DNA of 64,000 nucleotides from Chlorokybus atmophyticus (taxonomy: Eukaryota > Streptophyta > Chlorokybophyceae > Chlorokybales > Chlorokybaceae). Under the pieces are notes generated by a model that was given only the letters and a program-made list of their open reading frames with translations, did not search any database and was not told the origin of the DNA. Shown here in pieces: positions 1-12,705 of the stretch; position 1 is the first letter of the stretch, and the number at the start of each line of letters is the position of its first letter. The DNA is taken from positions 259,401 to 323,400 of the forward strand of contig RHPI01003642.1 of the NCBI GenBank assembly GCA_009103225.1, given 5' to 3'. A program made the translations under genes and the position numbers.

Positions 1-116
1 AGCACAGCGCACACGCGATCACATTATGCTATGCTGATGTAAGAAGTGTGTGCTTGCGAATACTTCAACGCTAAAGAGACAAGCACACTTGCAGGGCAAA
101 AATGGGCGTTGCTCAC

Positions 117-610
117 TTGAACTCGCCGGTGCACATTTGCCTGCAGCACACGATTTGCTTCAGGTTACAACTTTCGAGTCTCTTTACCATGGCTGGTTTT
201 ACGAGTCACAAGCAGCAAGCGGAGCACGTCATCCATACGCTGCAACATTTGCAAGTTCACGCAGTTGACGACTGCGCATTCACACTGGCAGAGCGCCACA
301 CAATGCACACGCATGCTGCAAACACACACTTGCTCCTGCAAACTGCACATGCCACTAATCAGTGCTACTTGATCAAGTAAGCGATTACTCACATGCACAT
401 GAAAGGAAGTGCAAGGAGTAATCACCCCATCCCTGACCTGAAGTTCTCGGCTGTTTTGGGCACAATATCCGCGAACAGCTCCACCTTGATCCGGCCGGCG
501 GGCGTCCCCCCGATGGCCACGTCGAAGAAGACGACGGGGTTCTTGGGGTTGGGCGCCCGAGCGTGCCACTGGACGCCGTCATGGGAGGTCGGGCCGCCGC
601 CGGACGCCAT
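117..610 (-). CDS. Cyclophilin H / CYP22-type peptidyl-prolyl isomerase, 5' part only
   Basis: Peptidyl-prolyl cis-trans isomerase of the U4/U6 snRNP-associated cyclophilin H group, a spliceosomal family. Exon 1 (438-610) encodes [18 protein letters not shown] followed by [15 protein letters not shown] and [14 protein letters not shown], the N-terminal signature of plant CYP22 and animal PPIH. Exon 1 ends in phase 2. A 24-nt microexon (117-140, between a CTGCAG acceptor and a GTGAGC donor) continues the frame as R-QMCTGEF, the conserved cyclophilin segment. The remaining exons, with the active-site residues, lie left of the window, so the gene is partial. The start at 610 is chosen because CYP22 proteins begin MASGGG. 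An in-frame ATG at 622 is possible. Confidence 0.9.
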
Positions 611-693
611 GCCCGCCGACATCGCCGCCGACGCCGCCGACGCACACCTACAAATGGTAGGCTTCAATGCTTGCGCAGAATGAATAGAAGCAA

Positions 694-695
<2 letters not shown>

Positions 696-733
<38 letters not shown>
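696..733. repeat. (CT)n microsatellite
   Basis: Perfect CT dinucleotide run of about 38 bases just upstream of the cyclophilin gene. Confidence 0.95.
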
Positions 734-737
<4 letters not shown>

Positions 738-1706
738 GCACCTTACTAGTGCAGTGCCAGACAGGGTGTTTAGGTACTAAGTTACATCCCATGCAGGGCC
801 AAGCCATTGTGCATAGCCACATTGTGCTTAAGCCACCGTGCACGAGTTCCCTCCAGGCTGGTGCATTCATATTATTAAACCCAAGAAGGAAGAGGGTTGC
901 AGTTGACTAACCCCCAAGTAGCTGGTTTGACACTTCCCAGCCTAGCTAACGTTCATTCACTGCAAGTGTAGTTTGGCAAGGCGTAGTGTTGTGTACAAGA
1001 ACCTGTGTACACAAGATAGTATGCAGATATATAGATTAGTAGCATGGTGTCAGGCACATGCAGTCTCATGCCAACACTTCATACCACTATTTTTAACTAC
1101 ACCTAACACGCTCCTTGCCTACCCCGTTAGCCACACCAGCACGCATGTTGTCAGTCAATTACACAATGATGGCACGTGGTGCCGAGTGTTTAAAGAAATG
1201 CGATGCAACGTGTGTACTCTCCCTTGATTTTGGGTATATGCCATCGGTTTTGCGTATCACATTGCACGCATGAAACATTCATGTATGTTGCATGCACTCT
1301 GTGCCGTGCCGTCATGTAGTGTGGGATGCTGTAGCTAGTTGTTATGATAGATATGCGTGGCGGGAGGACGGTCGCGCAATGGTGTGGTAGCGAGCACGTG
1401 ACGTTGTACATAGCATGTGGAATACCATCGTGCGTGCAGAATTCTGAAGGTTTCGCACATGCAGCAATAGCATGCAACATGACACAGCTGCCTGCACGTT
1501 GTTATCACCGCGTTGCATACTTTGTACACAGCATGCAACAATTGTGCCTCCGTGTTCTTTGATACATGCAATTTTGGTGAACTCTGTATACAACGACTTT
1601 CCGACTACTGTGTGGCCCAGTATATCATATATGTTCAAGACAAGAGGAGGAGAAGTTACTTTGCTGCATGCTTCCTCTTTCTCTCTTGCTTCCATTCCTC
1701 CCTTAC
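734..1706. other. No gene recognised
   Basis: Short open frames only, none with splice-consistent or family-like sequence. Rich in TGCATG-type words. Confidence 0.5.
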
Positions 1707-2356
1707 CTTAGCGAGCTGACCAGAGCGTGCGCGTTCACCGAGTGCGATGTGTTGATAGTGAAGCGAAGACGCGATGAGTAGGCCGAGCAGGCCCGCGAAG
1801 ACGAGCACCCAGCCAACAAAGCCCGCACACGCGGAGAGCGGCAGTAGTGCTTGACACCCGTTGATACAAATTTGCACACGTCGATGAACAGGTACGAGGT
1901 CTGCGTGCACACATACACGTACGCATCAGTCAGTGTACAAAAGTCCAAAGCACTACTGTGTGCATGTGCGTGTGCGTGTGACCCTGGATTGGAAGAGTTG
2001 CTGTGACTTGCATGACAAACAGCAGATAGACACGTAAGAGAGTGCTGTTGTGCTGTGTGTGACCTGGAACATGTAGAGCCAGGCAACGCTCTTGAAGAAG
2101 ATTTGGATGGCGAGGGACCATGCCACGTATGGGGAAGCAGGTGATTGTAAGCAGCACCCAGAAAGCCACGCTCAGCTGTTCATACAGCAGTTATGAGAGG
2201 TACATGCAGGTTGGCAAGAAGGGGTCTCTGATCCATGCACCCACATTCTACTACTAATACTGACCTGAATGACCCATCTGTCCCAGGGCCTGCGGTTCTG
2301 GCCGCCCTGCCCGCGTGTTGCGTGCACGTCGATCCAGCCCAGGTAAACCACTCCAG
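1707..2356 (-). CDS. Multi-pass membrane protein, unrecognised, frame-broken
   Basis: Three exons can be read on the minus strand: 2265-2356 (GVVYLGWIDVHATRGQ..., ending CAG|GTCAGT), 2064-2175 (LSVAFWVLLTITC..., later SLAIQIFFKSVAWLYMFQ) and 1707-1900 (TSYLFIDVCKFVSTG..., later GFVGWVLVFAGLLGLLIASS). All have clean splice borders and long hydrophobic segments typical of transmembrane helices. In the second exon the two halves are in different frames and would join if one C of a CCCC run were removed. The third exon also changes frame part-way. The gene probably has further exons on both sides. I do not recognise the family. It is either a decaying gene or carries small sequencing indels. Confidence 0.4.
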
Positions 2357-3695
<1,339 letters not shown>

Positions 3696-3697
<2 letters not shown>

Positions 3698-4233
3698 TTG
3701 CTGACAGCCGTCAAGGTGATGGTCATGATATCTCCTGACTGAGCCCTGTCAATGCAATACACGGCATGGTGTGATGCGTAGTGTACCAGCGCGCTTTGTG
3801 CACGCGTCAGCACTGAGCGGCTTGGAGGCAAACAAGCCATGACTGACGGTCACTTCACCTAACAGCACAGGCCAATGGAGAAGTGACCACCTAAATCAGC
3901 GCATAAAAACACACTAGAGTCTTACATATTGATGTGTTGTGTGTGGCACTTGGAAGCCATGTGCGCTCAGCATGAATAAGTTGCACTAAAAGCTGTGACT
4001 GCGAACTGCACATTCCATCTCGCAATGCCTTTGTACTAATGCTGTACGATGACGACAAGCTAACCGTCGCGTTCTCTTAGCTATACACTGGCTGCACGTC
4101 AACAACATGCAGGCATCGTATGATTAAAATGACAGCACAGTACCATTGACACTTGTCGTGGGAAACAAACAGACAGCAGGGTACCATGAGCTGAGCAGAC
4201 CTCACCCAACTGTGTAGTTACTAGCACCAGAAT
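3696..4233. other. No gene recognised
   Basis: No supported exon on either strand between the CT array and the 3' end of the LAP1-like gene. Confidence 0.5.
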
Positions 4234-6218
4234 TCAGCAGTTGTACGGCAACACATACTCTACTCTCCTGCGTATAACCTTCGATGTCAACTCATGCTGT
4301 ATTCGTGTCTGGAGGTAATGCTTCACTGCGTGGTCAAAGTCATCATGAGACTTCAGCCACTCTTTGCTGAAGGATGGCACCTGCCACACAGCAACAACAA
4401 ATGAGTTGCAGTGCAGCAAAGCAAAGTACACTCAAACTATGATAAACTGCTCATGACAAGTTGCACGAACACGCATATGGTGTAACGGTCACCTCCATTG
4501 TGAGCAGTACAAGCGCATTCCACGCTGGGATTGATTTCCCCATGTGCGCGTATGAGCCTGTTTCACTCAGGGCAGGCACCAGTGCGTTAAGCTGCGCACA
4601 ACACACATCCCATTGAGCACATTGAATCATGAACCCGTCTTGCATCGTGCAGCTGCTTACCACATCTGCTTGGATGCTGTCCAACGCCTCGACCACAATC
4701 ACGCCATCCGGACACTTGTCCAAGAACTCTGCAAGGCGCAGCTGCAATTGCCCGCGTGACTCTTGTGAAGACACCGAACTGTTGGAGTAGTCGCCGCCGA
4801 TTATGTGAAGCAAGCACCTTGTACTCACGCATTGGGAGAAGACAGCACTCACTGCCTGCAACCATGTTGTCTCTTCAGGCCTGCAAGCGAACACACAAGT
4901 GCAGTTGTAAGGTACAACGTGCAACTCACTTGTGCAGCTTTTTGGCTGTTGCCCTGCGTTCGGCCTGCCAGCAGTGCAACCAGTGCTTTTGTGGGTTGAG
5001 CGCGTGCACGCAATGCTTGCTTGTCCCCAGCTTTGGCGCGCACATCATCTATAAAGACTGCAGACCTGCAACCAGTATGACTGTTGTGCATAAGTCGTCA
5101 CCACACATTGCTGCCCCTCTTTCTCCCTCCCCACAATACACTCACCCTCACGCACATTTCCAGCCATTCCTCTGTTTGTGGTAGGAAGCTGCTGAGTTCT
5201 GCTGCGCTCACGCTTCCATAACATGGTCGCTGCCTGGATCCGCTCTTGTCTTGTGACAAGAGGGAAACCTGTCCGATCTACGCCAACAATGAACAATGTG
5301 TCGGCGGTGCGGTTGTGCAGCACAAATCAACATTGGCACACATACCCTCCAGTTTGGCACTCGTCCTTGGTTCAGGTACAGCATGGCGGCCACGAACAGT
5401 ATAAGCAGTGGCAACAGGTAGCTGGCAACTGGGACGCTGCTGCCGCTCGCAGGGTTTGGCACTTCGCCCACGCTTGTGACTTGCGTCACCTCGACTCTGC
5501 TTGTCTGAATTACTCTGCGCTTGACCGTAGCATCTGCTGTCCCCTCAACGGTCGTCGCTGTTGTCACAGTAGTCGGCTTGGCAACCTGCATCGCGCTTGC
5601 GGCTTGTCAACATGATGAACTACACTAGCTGCCTGAACCATCAACTGGATGAGTCAACTAGAAAGTGTTACTACAGCATGCACGAGCAGTCTTATACGAG
5701 TACGACACAGCTTGACATGGCACCCAACACCAGTGCCAAACCTATGCTGTGAGTGTGCTGATAAATAGCTGTCACACAACTGCTGTGTGCGACTGCTGCT
5801 CATATAGCATGTCACTCCCAAGGATGCTGATAGCGCATGCCTTGACAATTTCACAATCTCTCACAGGCTTAACCGACGGGGGCTGCACGTGTTGATGGTA
5901 TTCCTCCTCTTCCTCCTCCTCCTCGGCCGACTGCACCTGAGTGGCTGCTAGCACGACACGACCGACAGAGACACTGTGCTGGTCTTCATCGCTGTCTATA
6001 ACGTACTCGGAGCTGCGCCCTGTGCCAGCAGGGCTGTCTTCACCACCACCACCACCACCACCACCATCACCACTACCAGCAACAGCCGTGTCCAGCACGT
6101 GCTGCTGCTGGACCCTGGACCCAGCAGTTGCCTGCCGCCGTCTCCTAGAGGATGGCGTCGCCGAGGGCGGAGCCGGAGACTCCTTCAGCTCCCTGCCTGA
6201 CCTCGTTGACACCGGCAT
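4234..6218 (-). CDS. LAP1/torsin-cofactor-like single-pass membrane protein
   Basis: Seven exons: 5865-6218, 5346-5585, 5146-5229, 4930-5048, 4661-4880, 4493-4591 and 4234-4380. Intron phases close exactly (420 residues, TGA stop). The N terminus (MPVSTRSGRELKESP...) is basic, Ser/Pro-, Gly- and Glu-rich. One hydrophobic helix (SYLLPLLILFVAAMLYL) follows near residue 190. The rest is a folded region containing LLHIIGGDYSNS, FLDKCPDGVIVVEALDSI and WNALVLLTMEV, which resembles the nucleotide-free AAA-like luminal domain of LAP1/LULL1 and the Walker B/sensor region of torsins. I see no P-loop. The layout (nucleoplasmic tail, one helix, luminal AAA-like domain) matches inner nuclear membrane LAP1. 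Assignment is from pattern only. Divergent from the small gene at 6401. Confidence 0.55.
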
Positions 6219-6400
6219 GGCCGCAAACCACCTGACTCAGCTAGCAGCAGCCGGACACCGATGCGCGCAGCTACACCGCCGCCCAGGTGAAGTAACTGCA
6301 GTCTGCACGAGTTGTTAACGTCGCTTTAACTGAGTGGCTTAGCCAAGCAGCGTTAACTGAGGCACAGCTTGGCGGGAAAACTTTGACGGCGGCGGCGGGG
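6219..6400. promoter_or_regulatory. Candidate bidirectional promoter
   Basis: Only 182 bases separate the start of the LAP1-like gene (minus, 6218) from the start of the small membrane protein gene (plus, 6401). It contains GTTAAC words in both orientations. Shared promoter is an inference from spacing. Confidence 0.4.
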
Positions 6401-6697
6401 ATGCGTGCTGGGTTGGTAGGCTTGGCTGCGGGTGGTTTGCTTGCTACATTGTGGAGCACACTTGACTTGGGGGAGCTCCTGCCGAAGTCTGCCATCCCAG
6501 AAGGCGACTGGCTGAAGCATCCGCAACCCTGGTCTTTTGGCCAGCCGGCGGGGGTCTTCCTGTGGAACGCCCTGACCGTGGTGGTCGTCGTGCTTGGGCT
6601 CCGTGCCGCCTACGACCTACTCACCAAACCTGTGCCAGCTGCGCCTCCTGTAGAGACCCGCCGCCAGCAGGATCAGGTGCGAGTGTTCGCAGCATAG
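6401..6697 (+). CDS. Small two-helix membrane protein, unknown function
   Basis: Intronless frame of 98 residues starting MRAGLVGLAAGGLLATLW and ending FAA-TAG. A hydrophobic N-terminal stretch and a second one (FLWNALTVVVVVLGL) suggest two membrane helices flanking a short loop rich in Trp and Pro. The tail PPVETRRQQDQV is polar. The first ATG is at 6401; upstream in-frame codons lack an ATG. I do not recognise a family. Size and layout would suit a small subunit of a mitochondrial, thylakoid or ER complex, but nothing in the sequence decides this. Confidence 0.5.
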   Translation: MRAGLVGLAAGGLLATLWSTLDLGELLPKSAIPEGDWLKHPQPWSFGQPAGVFLWNALTVVVVVLGLRAAYDLLTKPVPAAPPVETRRQQDQVRVFAA

Positions 6698-6765
6698 CGT
6701 AGCGTGTTGGCCAGATATCGTCTTTGCATGAATGGCTGTGGCATTGAGCACTTTATTCAACAGGG

Positions 6766-8370
6766 ATGGAAGCAGTACAGGCAGAAGCGGCCGAAGCAGT
6801 CAAAGGCACGAGCTTCTCGCTGATTGGGGTCAAAGACAAGCGGGTTGTCTTCTCATGCAGAGACGGCGGCGGCTTTTACGTGGATTGCATGGACCCGTCC
6901 TTCATCAATGTAGGCACGGATAGCCCAGGTGTGGCACTATAGCATGCCGTTTGTGACAACATACACACAAGTTGCGTTGTGTGACCAATAACAGTGTGAT
7001 CTCTAGGCGCTCTGCCCAAGGACTGGCTGGAGGCCACCGCTGAAGTAGCATTGGACTGCCAAGGCAATATCGGCCGCCTGCTTGCCAAAGCTGCTCGCTT
7101 GTACAGTAGAATGTCTGCCAAACAAGGTCGTTCCATGTCACTAGACAACGCACCGCAGCTTATGGAGGATGCAATGGACCACGAGCAGGTTGTCATGCAA
7201 GTGCCTTGGTACTGACGTGCAAGCGTTGCTTTGTGCTGATTGCGAAGGTTTGTTTGCCAGATGCGTCAACAGGCCACTCCATCCAGTAAGGCGCCATGTT
7301 TCTCAAATGACGTTCCTCTACCTTGCCGCACATCATCTGCGCTTGCTACGGCCACCTTGCAAAAGCAACTGGCACTTCTGGCAAAGATGGACACGCGCCG
7401 GGAAGGCTTCTTGGCAATGCCTTGTGACAGTGACCTGTACACCTGGTATGGCATTGTCTCCATGTAACAAGCAGTTTCTTGCGAGTGTCACGTGCAGGCT
7501 GCCAGCAGTTAAGTATTGTTTGCCTGCAGGGACATCCAGCTGTTTGGTTTCGACGCTTCAGAGCCGCTTGCAAAGGACTTGAAAGCAGCGAAGCGGCACT
7601 CTGTAGAGGTAAGCAGTTGGTACATCAAGCTTTAGTTGCGAGGGAGATGTTCCAGTAAGCTAATGTTGGATTCCTTCGCCATTAGATGCGCGCTGTCTTT
7701 TCTGCTGGCTATCCAAATGAACCGCCCTTTTGTCGCGTGCTCCGACCGAGGTTCAAACCACATACAGGACACGTTGCAAAAGGTATGCAGGTTTGTCCAT
7801 GCCTGCAATGTTGTTGTCTGCCGCGAGGTTCGCATGCAACTCACAGCACAACTGACTGCCTTATGCAGGTGGAGCGTTGTGCCTGGAGCTACTCACACCA
7901 AGCGGCTGGACACCGGCCAACTCGATAGACGCCATTTGCATTCAGGTACAGCTGTGCCACATGCTGTTGCATGATTTGGGGTGCTGCATGCGCAAATGGT
8001 TGCTTGGGTGGGTGCTGTGGGGAGTTCCTGTAGGTCGCAATCTGATGTGGTGTTGGTCTTAGATCCGTGCGGCTCTTGCGGATGGGCGCGCTCGCCTGGA
8101 TTTGAGAAACACCAAGGAGTACGATGAGCAGCATGCATGGAGGGGCTACCAGGATCTGATGAAAGGACATCGATGGTACTTGTGCATACTTGCGCATATA
8201 TTTCCTGGTACCCAAGTGCACTGTGCGTAGCATGGTAGAGTCTCTCTATGTGCATCTGTTAGTTAAGTCAACAACAATGTCGCAGGGAGTCCCCTGGCGA
8301 GTCTCCGGAGGAAGGGAGGTGCAAGAGGCGTCGCCTAAGCGGGACAGCAATGTGTTTTGCTAAAAGATAG
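6766..8370 (+). CDS. Ubiquitin-conjugating enzyme E2, UBE2Q type
   Basis: Eight exons: 6766-6928, 7007-7188, 7261-7445, 7530-7608, 7686-7782, 7869-7945, 8063-8175 and 8286-8370. They give 326 residues with closed phases. The C-terminal UBC fold is clear: LYTWDIQLFGFD, FSAGYPNEPPFCRVLRPRF, then GGALCLELLTPSGWTPANS with the catalytic Cys in the LCLELL context typical of UBE2Q enzymes, and a final helix AWRGYQDLMKGHRW. The N-terminal third (MEAVQAEAAEAVKG...) matches the position of the UBE2Q RWD-like extension. The tail has KRRR, a possible nuclear signal. It transfers ubiquitin from E1 to substrates or E3s. The 3' end converges on the gene ending at 8510. The start at 6766 is the first ATG in the coding frame. 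Confidence 0.88.
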
Positions 8371-8509
8371 CCCAGTCAAATCAATAAATGCATCAATAGT
8401 GGTGAGGTCACAACTGTTGTCACAAATTATCTGTCCTCCAGTCCATGTGACTTGTGGGGCTTTGTACAATTCAACGACCGGTTATTTACTTGGGGTTGGT
8501 TTAGAGAGC

Positions 8510-11500
8510 TTATTGCGTAACTATTTGAAGCTCCAGCCTGTGTGCTCGATGTCTTCCTGTTGTTCTGCTGGATATGGAAGGTGCTGCGCTCATGCATCGC
8601 GCTGCCAGACGCTCTCTCTCACTCCTTGGGAGCAGCATGCTTGTGCTGGTTGGTCTTCGCGCGAGGGTTTGCATATCAGGTGGTGCCGATGCCGCCCGTG
8701 TTGACAGCGTAGTTTTTTGCCTGCACAATCAATCAGCATACATCAGTCACAGGCTGGGTAAAGATTTTACATCACAGCAATAACTCGTGCATGTTGGTCG
8801 TGCAGTTAGTTGCAACTCACTTGGCTTGCTCTCTTCGCCAGTCCTTCTGGAGATACATGCGATAGCAGTCTTGGCAAATGGGTCGCTGCATTGGCAGTTG
8901 TGTTGACAAGGTGTATAGCTGGCTTCAACTGCTGCAATGCACTGCCAATGAGTCGTGCGTACCAGCTCGTAGACTAGTCGCCCAAGCTGGTCATGTGGCT
9001 GTTGCATCACCTGGGCAGTGATGAGCAGTAGTTGCAGCTGGCGCGAGACCAGCGAGAATTTACATCAGATGATGGTGTGCGTGACGTTACCGATGGTGGG
9101 CAGCGGTCTTGCGGGACATGACATGTTAGTTGGGCATTCCCACGCTTACCTTGCGCACTTGTATCGGCAGCTCTTGCTCATAGTTAAGGGAAGGCTGGCG
9201 TGACACCGCCATGGTTGCTGCCTCTGGGTATGATTTGCTCTGCAGCAACAACTGCTTACTCAGCTTACGGCTTCACATAGTCATTATCAATTGTGCAACT
9301 CACTTGTGCGGTTGTAAGCGCATGCACTCGTTAGGGTGCATCGGTATCACAGACTCATACTATCCTCAAAGCCATGCGGTGTCACTCACCCATTGCATTC
9401 GCGCGATGTCAACGGCATCTGTGGAAGTCAACTGCAGCAGGAAAAGGATGCTAAGCACAAAACGTTAACAACAAACACAGACCGCCAGCGCACCACCATG
9501 CATCATCAACCTACCTGCACCCTGGTCATGCCACTCTTAACAGCCTGCTCCATGAGCGTGTTGTCGCGCTCGTCAAACGCGTCAAGGCCGCCATTGGCAT
9601 TCTTCACATACCTGCCCACAGATGCAAATTTACAACTGACGCAACTGCACATATGGTGCTTATGATGGTAGAGGCTGATTGCGTGCACGCACCATTGCCC
9701 TTTCTGCTGCTTGCGCTCCAAAGCATCCAACACTAGCGAGCGCATCGTGATCACGTTGGCCGGCACGCCACATCCAGGCGCATGCGTGACTATCATCCCC
9801 ACACAGATGTCAATCCAACGCATTATGCAGCACTCCGTCTAGGCCTTGACAACCAATGCCGTATTGTCCCAAATGTGATGTGGACAAAGTGCAACCGTAC
9901 TTGTCTTCTGCAGGCGTTGCCTTGTGACAAAGCGCTGCCGCTCCAACAGAGTCATCATACTGAAGTTCACCTCCGTTAACAAATCATCGTAGGCGCCACT
10001 CACATCCTGCATGAAAAGGGCTCACTATGGCTTCAGTCGACACTGAATGACAACAACAACAACAACAACAACAACAACAGCAATGACCACAACAGCTAAG
10101 CACCTCTTTGGTCGAGTTACCCAACCGCACTCTGCAGTACTGTCCCCAACACCTCTTCCCCCTGTCCGTGAGGCTGTCACCTTCCCCTAATGCCTTTATG
10201 CGAGGAGCCAACATCGCCTTCTCACCCAACCTAAACCCCTTAACCTGGATCAGAGATAACCACAGTAAGAACCTCATGTGTGTCTTCGTGCGTGCATGTG
10301 TCTCTGTGCACAACCACTTGCTTGTATGAAGTAGCAGCGTCCGTCTTCCCCACGCACAAAGTCCGCCACGAGTTCCGCGAAAACACGCCTCAAGTTGCGT
10401 GACGCATGCTGCGCGATCGCGGCTGTCGCCATGACCGCCTCTTTGGTCCACGGCGCACTCGTCGCCTGGACACAATGCGGACACATCTCATGTCGTGTCG
10501 GGCAATTGCGGACGTTTAGTAACATCTCACTGCACTGTACCAGCATTATTGTGGTGGCATGAGGTGCTTCCGTGGTGGTCAAGTACGCGTGCGCGTTGTT
10601 GGCGCGGGGCGTGGGCCAGCTGGCGTTCATGTTGTTGATGGTGCTATGAAAGTTGGTGTTGGTGGTGGTGCTACTACTACCAGCTGGCATCGTGGCACGC
10701 CGCATGTCCAAACCCGGCACGGACTGCGAACCCTCCTTGCCTGTGATTGAGTGACATCAGATGCAACGCACATGCACACGCATGTTCTCTGTCTACACAC
10801 ACATACACACACACACATTGCTCTGACTGACATGCACGCCCCTTGCCTGAGCGCTTGCGTGTCAGGATGCGTTGCGTTGGTGAGGCAGGCGGTGACAACC
10901 TAGCGTTACCCCCTATCGACGTCGTGTCGATGAAGTTGCTCTGCGTTCGCGTGTTGGCGCCGCCGAAGAGGAGTGAAGCGTTGTGCTGGGCCACATTGGA
11001 GATGAGAAATACCTGGATGTGCGTGTGTGACTATGTGTACACGGGCTCGTGTGTGTCGCATGCGCACGTACGCATGCACGTGTGTGTGCAGTTACGTGTT
11101 TGTGTGTGTGCCACATGCATGTTTGTAAGTGTGGGCGAAGAGAGTGTGCACAAGGAGATGGTGGTTTGAGTTTGAGAGGCGTGTGATGTACCTGTGGTGG
11201 TGTTCTGGAGTTTGCCTGCCACCGCACCCGCACGATGGCCGCGCGCGCTCCCCTCCCCCGCACGTACGCCTGCCCCATGCACCGCGCATGCGGAGGCGCA
11301 TCCAACCACCGCTTCGCCTCCTCCACACTGCACAACACAAAGGGTGTTCACGCAATGTCAAACTCACACGCATCTCCACAACTCAACAACAACAACAACA
11401 CTCACGTCTTAAGCACAGCGATCTCATTCTTGTTGCCACCCGCAGGGTGCGGCCACTTGGCCACAGCAAACGGCTGCGGTAGCAGCTGCACTTGCACTTG

Positions 11501-11760
11501 TCCTCCTTGTTGCTGCTGCTGTTGTTGTTGTTGTTGTTGTTGCGCACGCGGGCTCGCGGGTGTCACATGTTCACAGTTGTTGGACTCGGCACGTCGTGCT
11601 GCTTGCGTCGGTCTCGCGCTGAGTGGCGGCGACGATCCCGGGGTTATAGTTAGAGGGGAGAAGGCGAAGGAAGAAGAGGAGGAGGAGGTGAGGTCGCGGA
11701 CGGCCTCGTGGACGACGACGTGACCGCCGGGACTGGTGCTGTAGCGCTGGGAGGGAGAGA

Positions 11761-11791
<31 letters not shown>

Positions 11792-12705
11792 AGCGTGTGA
11801 GTGCACGTGTGTGTTCATGCGCGCGTATGTATATGTGGATGCATGTGCTCACACGCACACACGCATGTTGGCACGCTACTTACACACACATTACTGTCCT
11901 CACCTGAACATCAAACCCGTCTATGACCACTGTTGGCGGCATCAGCAGCCTTAGCCGGCGCTGCGGTGAAGAGTTATTGTTGTTGCTCGTCGCGGTTGCG
12001 GCGTATGGACCCAGCAGTCGGAACACGTCCAGCGGGTGCGCTGGCGACGAGAAGCTGGTTTCCGTCCCGCCTCCTTCGCGTGACGTGGAAGGGGGGGAGA
12101 CGGGAGAGCAGGAGAAGGACACACGCGCCACGTCGTCGTAGTAACTGCCGGACATGTGTGTTGGCGCGTGGACGTGTATGTGTGGGCATGTGCGTGTATC
12201 TGTGTGTGAGGTCGCGCGTACGCCAGCGCACGCGCGCGGGTGTGTATGTGTGCCATTGATCAAGTGACATCTGATGCGCACCGTTTGAGCGCGTACTGCT
12301 TTGCAGGGATGGCCGGGTGGCCTTTTTCAAGCGTCCAGACGTCAAGGCGCCCCGTGTGCAGTTGGTTATTGTTGGTGTTGGTGTTGGTGGTGTTGGTGTT
12401 GGTGGTATTATTGTGGTTGCTGTTGCGGGACTCCGCTCGCAAGGCCATGGGCCCCGGCGTATGCGAGCGCTTGGCCAGCGGGGAAGCGGGACGGCTGTGT
12501 GAGTCAGCCATGGTGGCGTCACCATCAACGATAATGTGGTGGTTGTTGTCGTCGATGTCATCATCATAGTTGTCGCTGCTGGTGTCGTCGTCTGTTGCGT
12601 CTGAATCCGGTGGCGGCGGGGGCGATGCCGCCGCTGCTGCGCTCTTTTTCCTGCGCTGCGCCGATTGGTTGCGTAACCGATGCGCCGTGCGACGCCATTG
12701 CCTTG
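8510..12705 (-). CDS. Large unrecognised protein, at least 15 exons, low-complexity N half
   Basis: Fifteen exons with matching phases: 12282-12705, 11904-12144, 11406-11746, 11192-11327, 10847-11012, 10322-10740, 10104-10244, 9896-10006, 9693-9838, 9515-9611, 9390-9431, 9150-9239, 8963-9037, 8821-8885 and 8510-8720. About 901 residues are visible; the 5' exon is missing because the first exon starts at an acceptor with one base carried over. The N half is rich in Asn, Thr and Ser and has a 12-Gln run. The C half looks folded: CPTRHEMCPHC, ELVADFVRGEDGRCYFIQVK, NGGLDAFDERDNTLMEQAVK, ICQDCYRMYLQKDW. I do not recognise a family. Two introns use GC donors. Confidence 0.6.
10051..10079. repeat. 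(CAA)n microsatellite in an intron
   Basis: Trinucleotide CAA run inside the intron between exons 10104-10244 and 9896-10006 of the large minus-strand gene. Confidence 0.9.
11507..11542. repeat. Coding CAG/CAA tract (polyglutamine)
   Basis: TTG/CTG trinucleotides on the plus strand read as 12 consecutive Gln codons (CAA/CAG mixed) in exon 11406-11746 of the large minus-strand gene. Confidence 0.9.
11761..11783. repeat. (GT)n microsatellite in an intron
   Basis: GT dinucleotide run in the intron between exons 11904-12144 and 11406-11746. Confidence 0.9.

Noticed and set aside
5045-5323. Minus-strand frame with FIVGVDRTGFPLVTRQ in the LAP1-like gene
   Set aside because: The next part only fits protein in another frame; splicing at 5229 keeps the phase and leaves this stretch in an intron.
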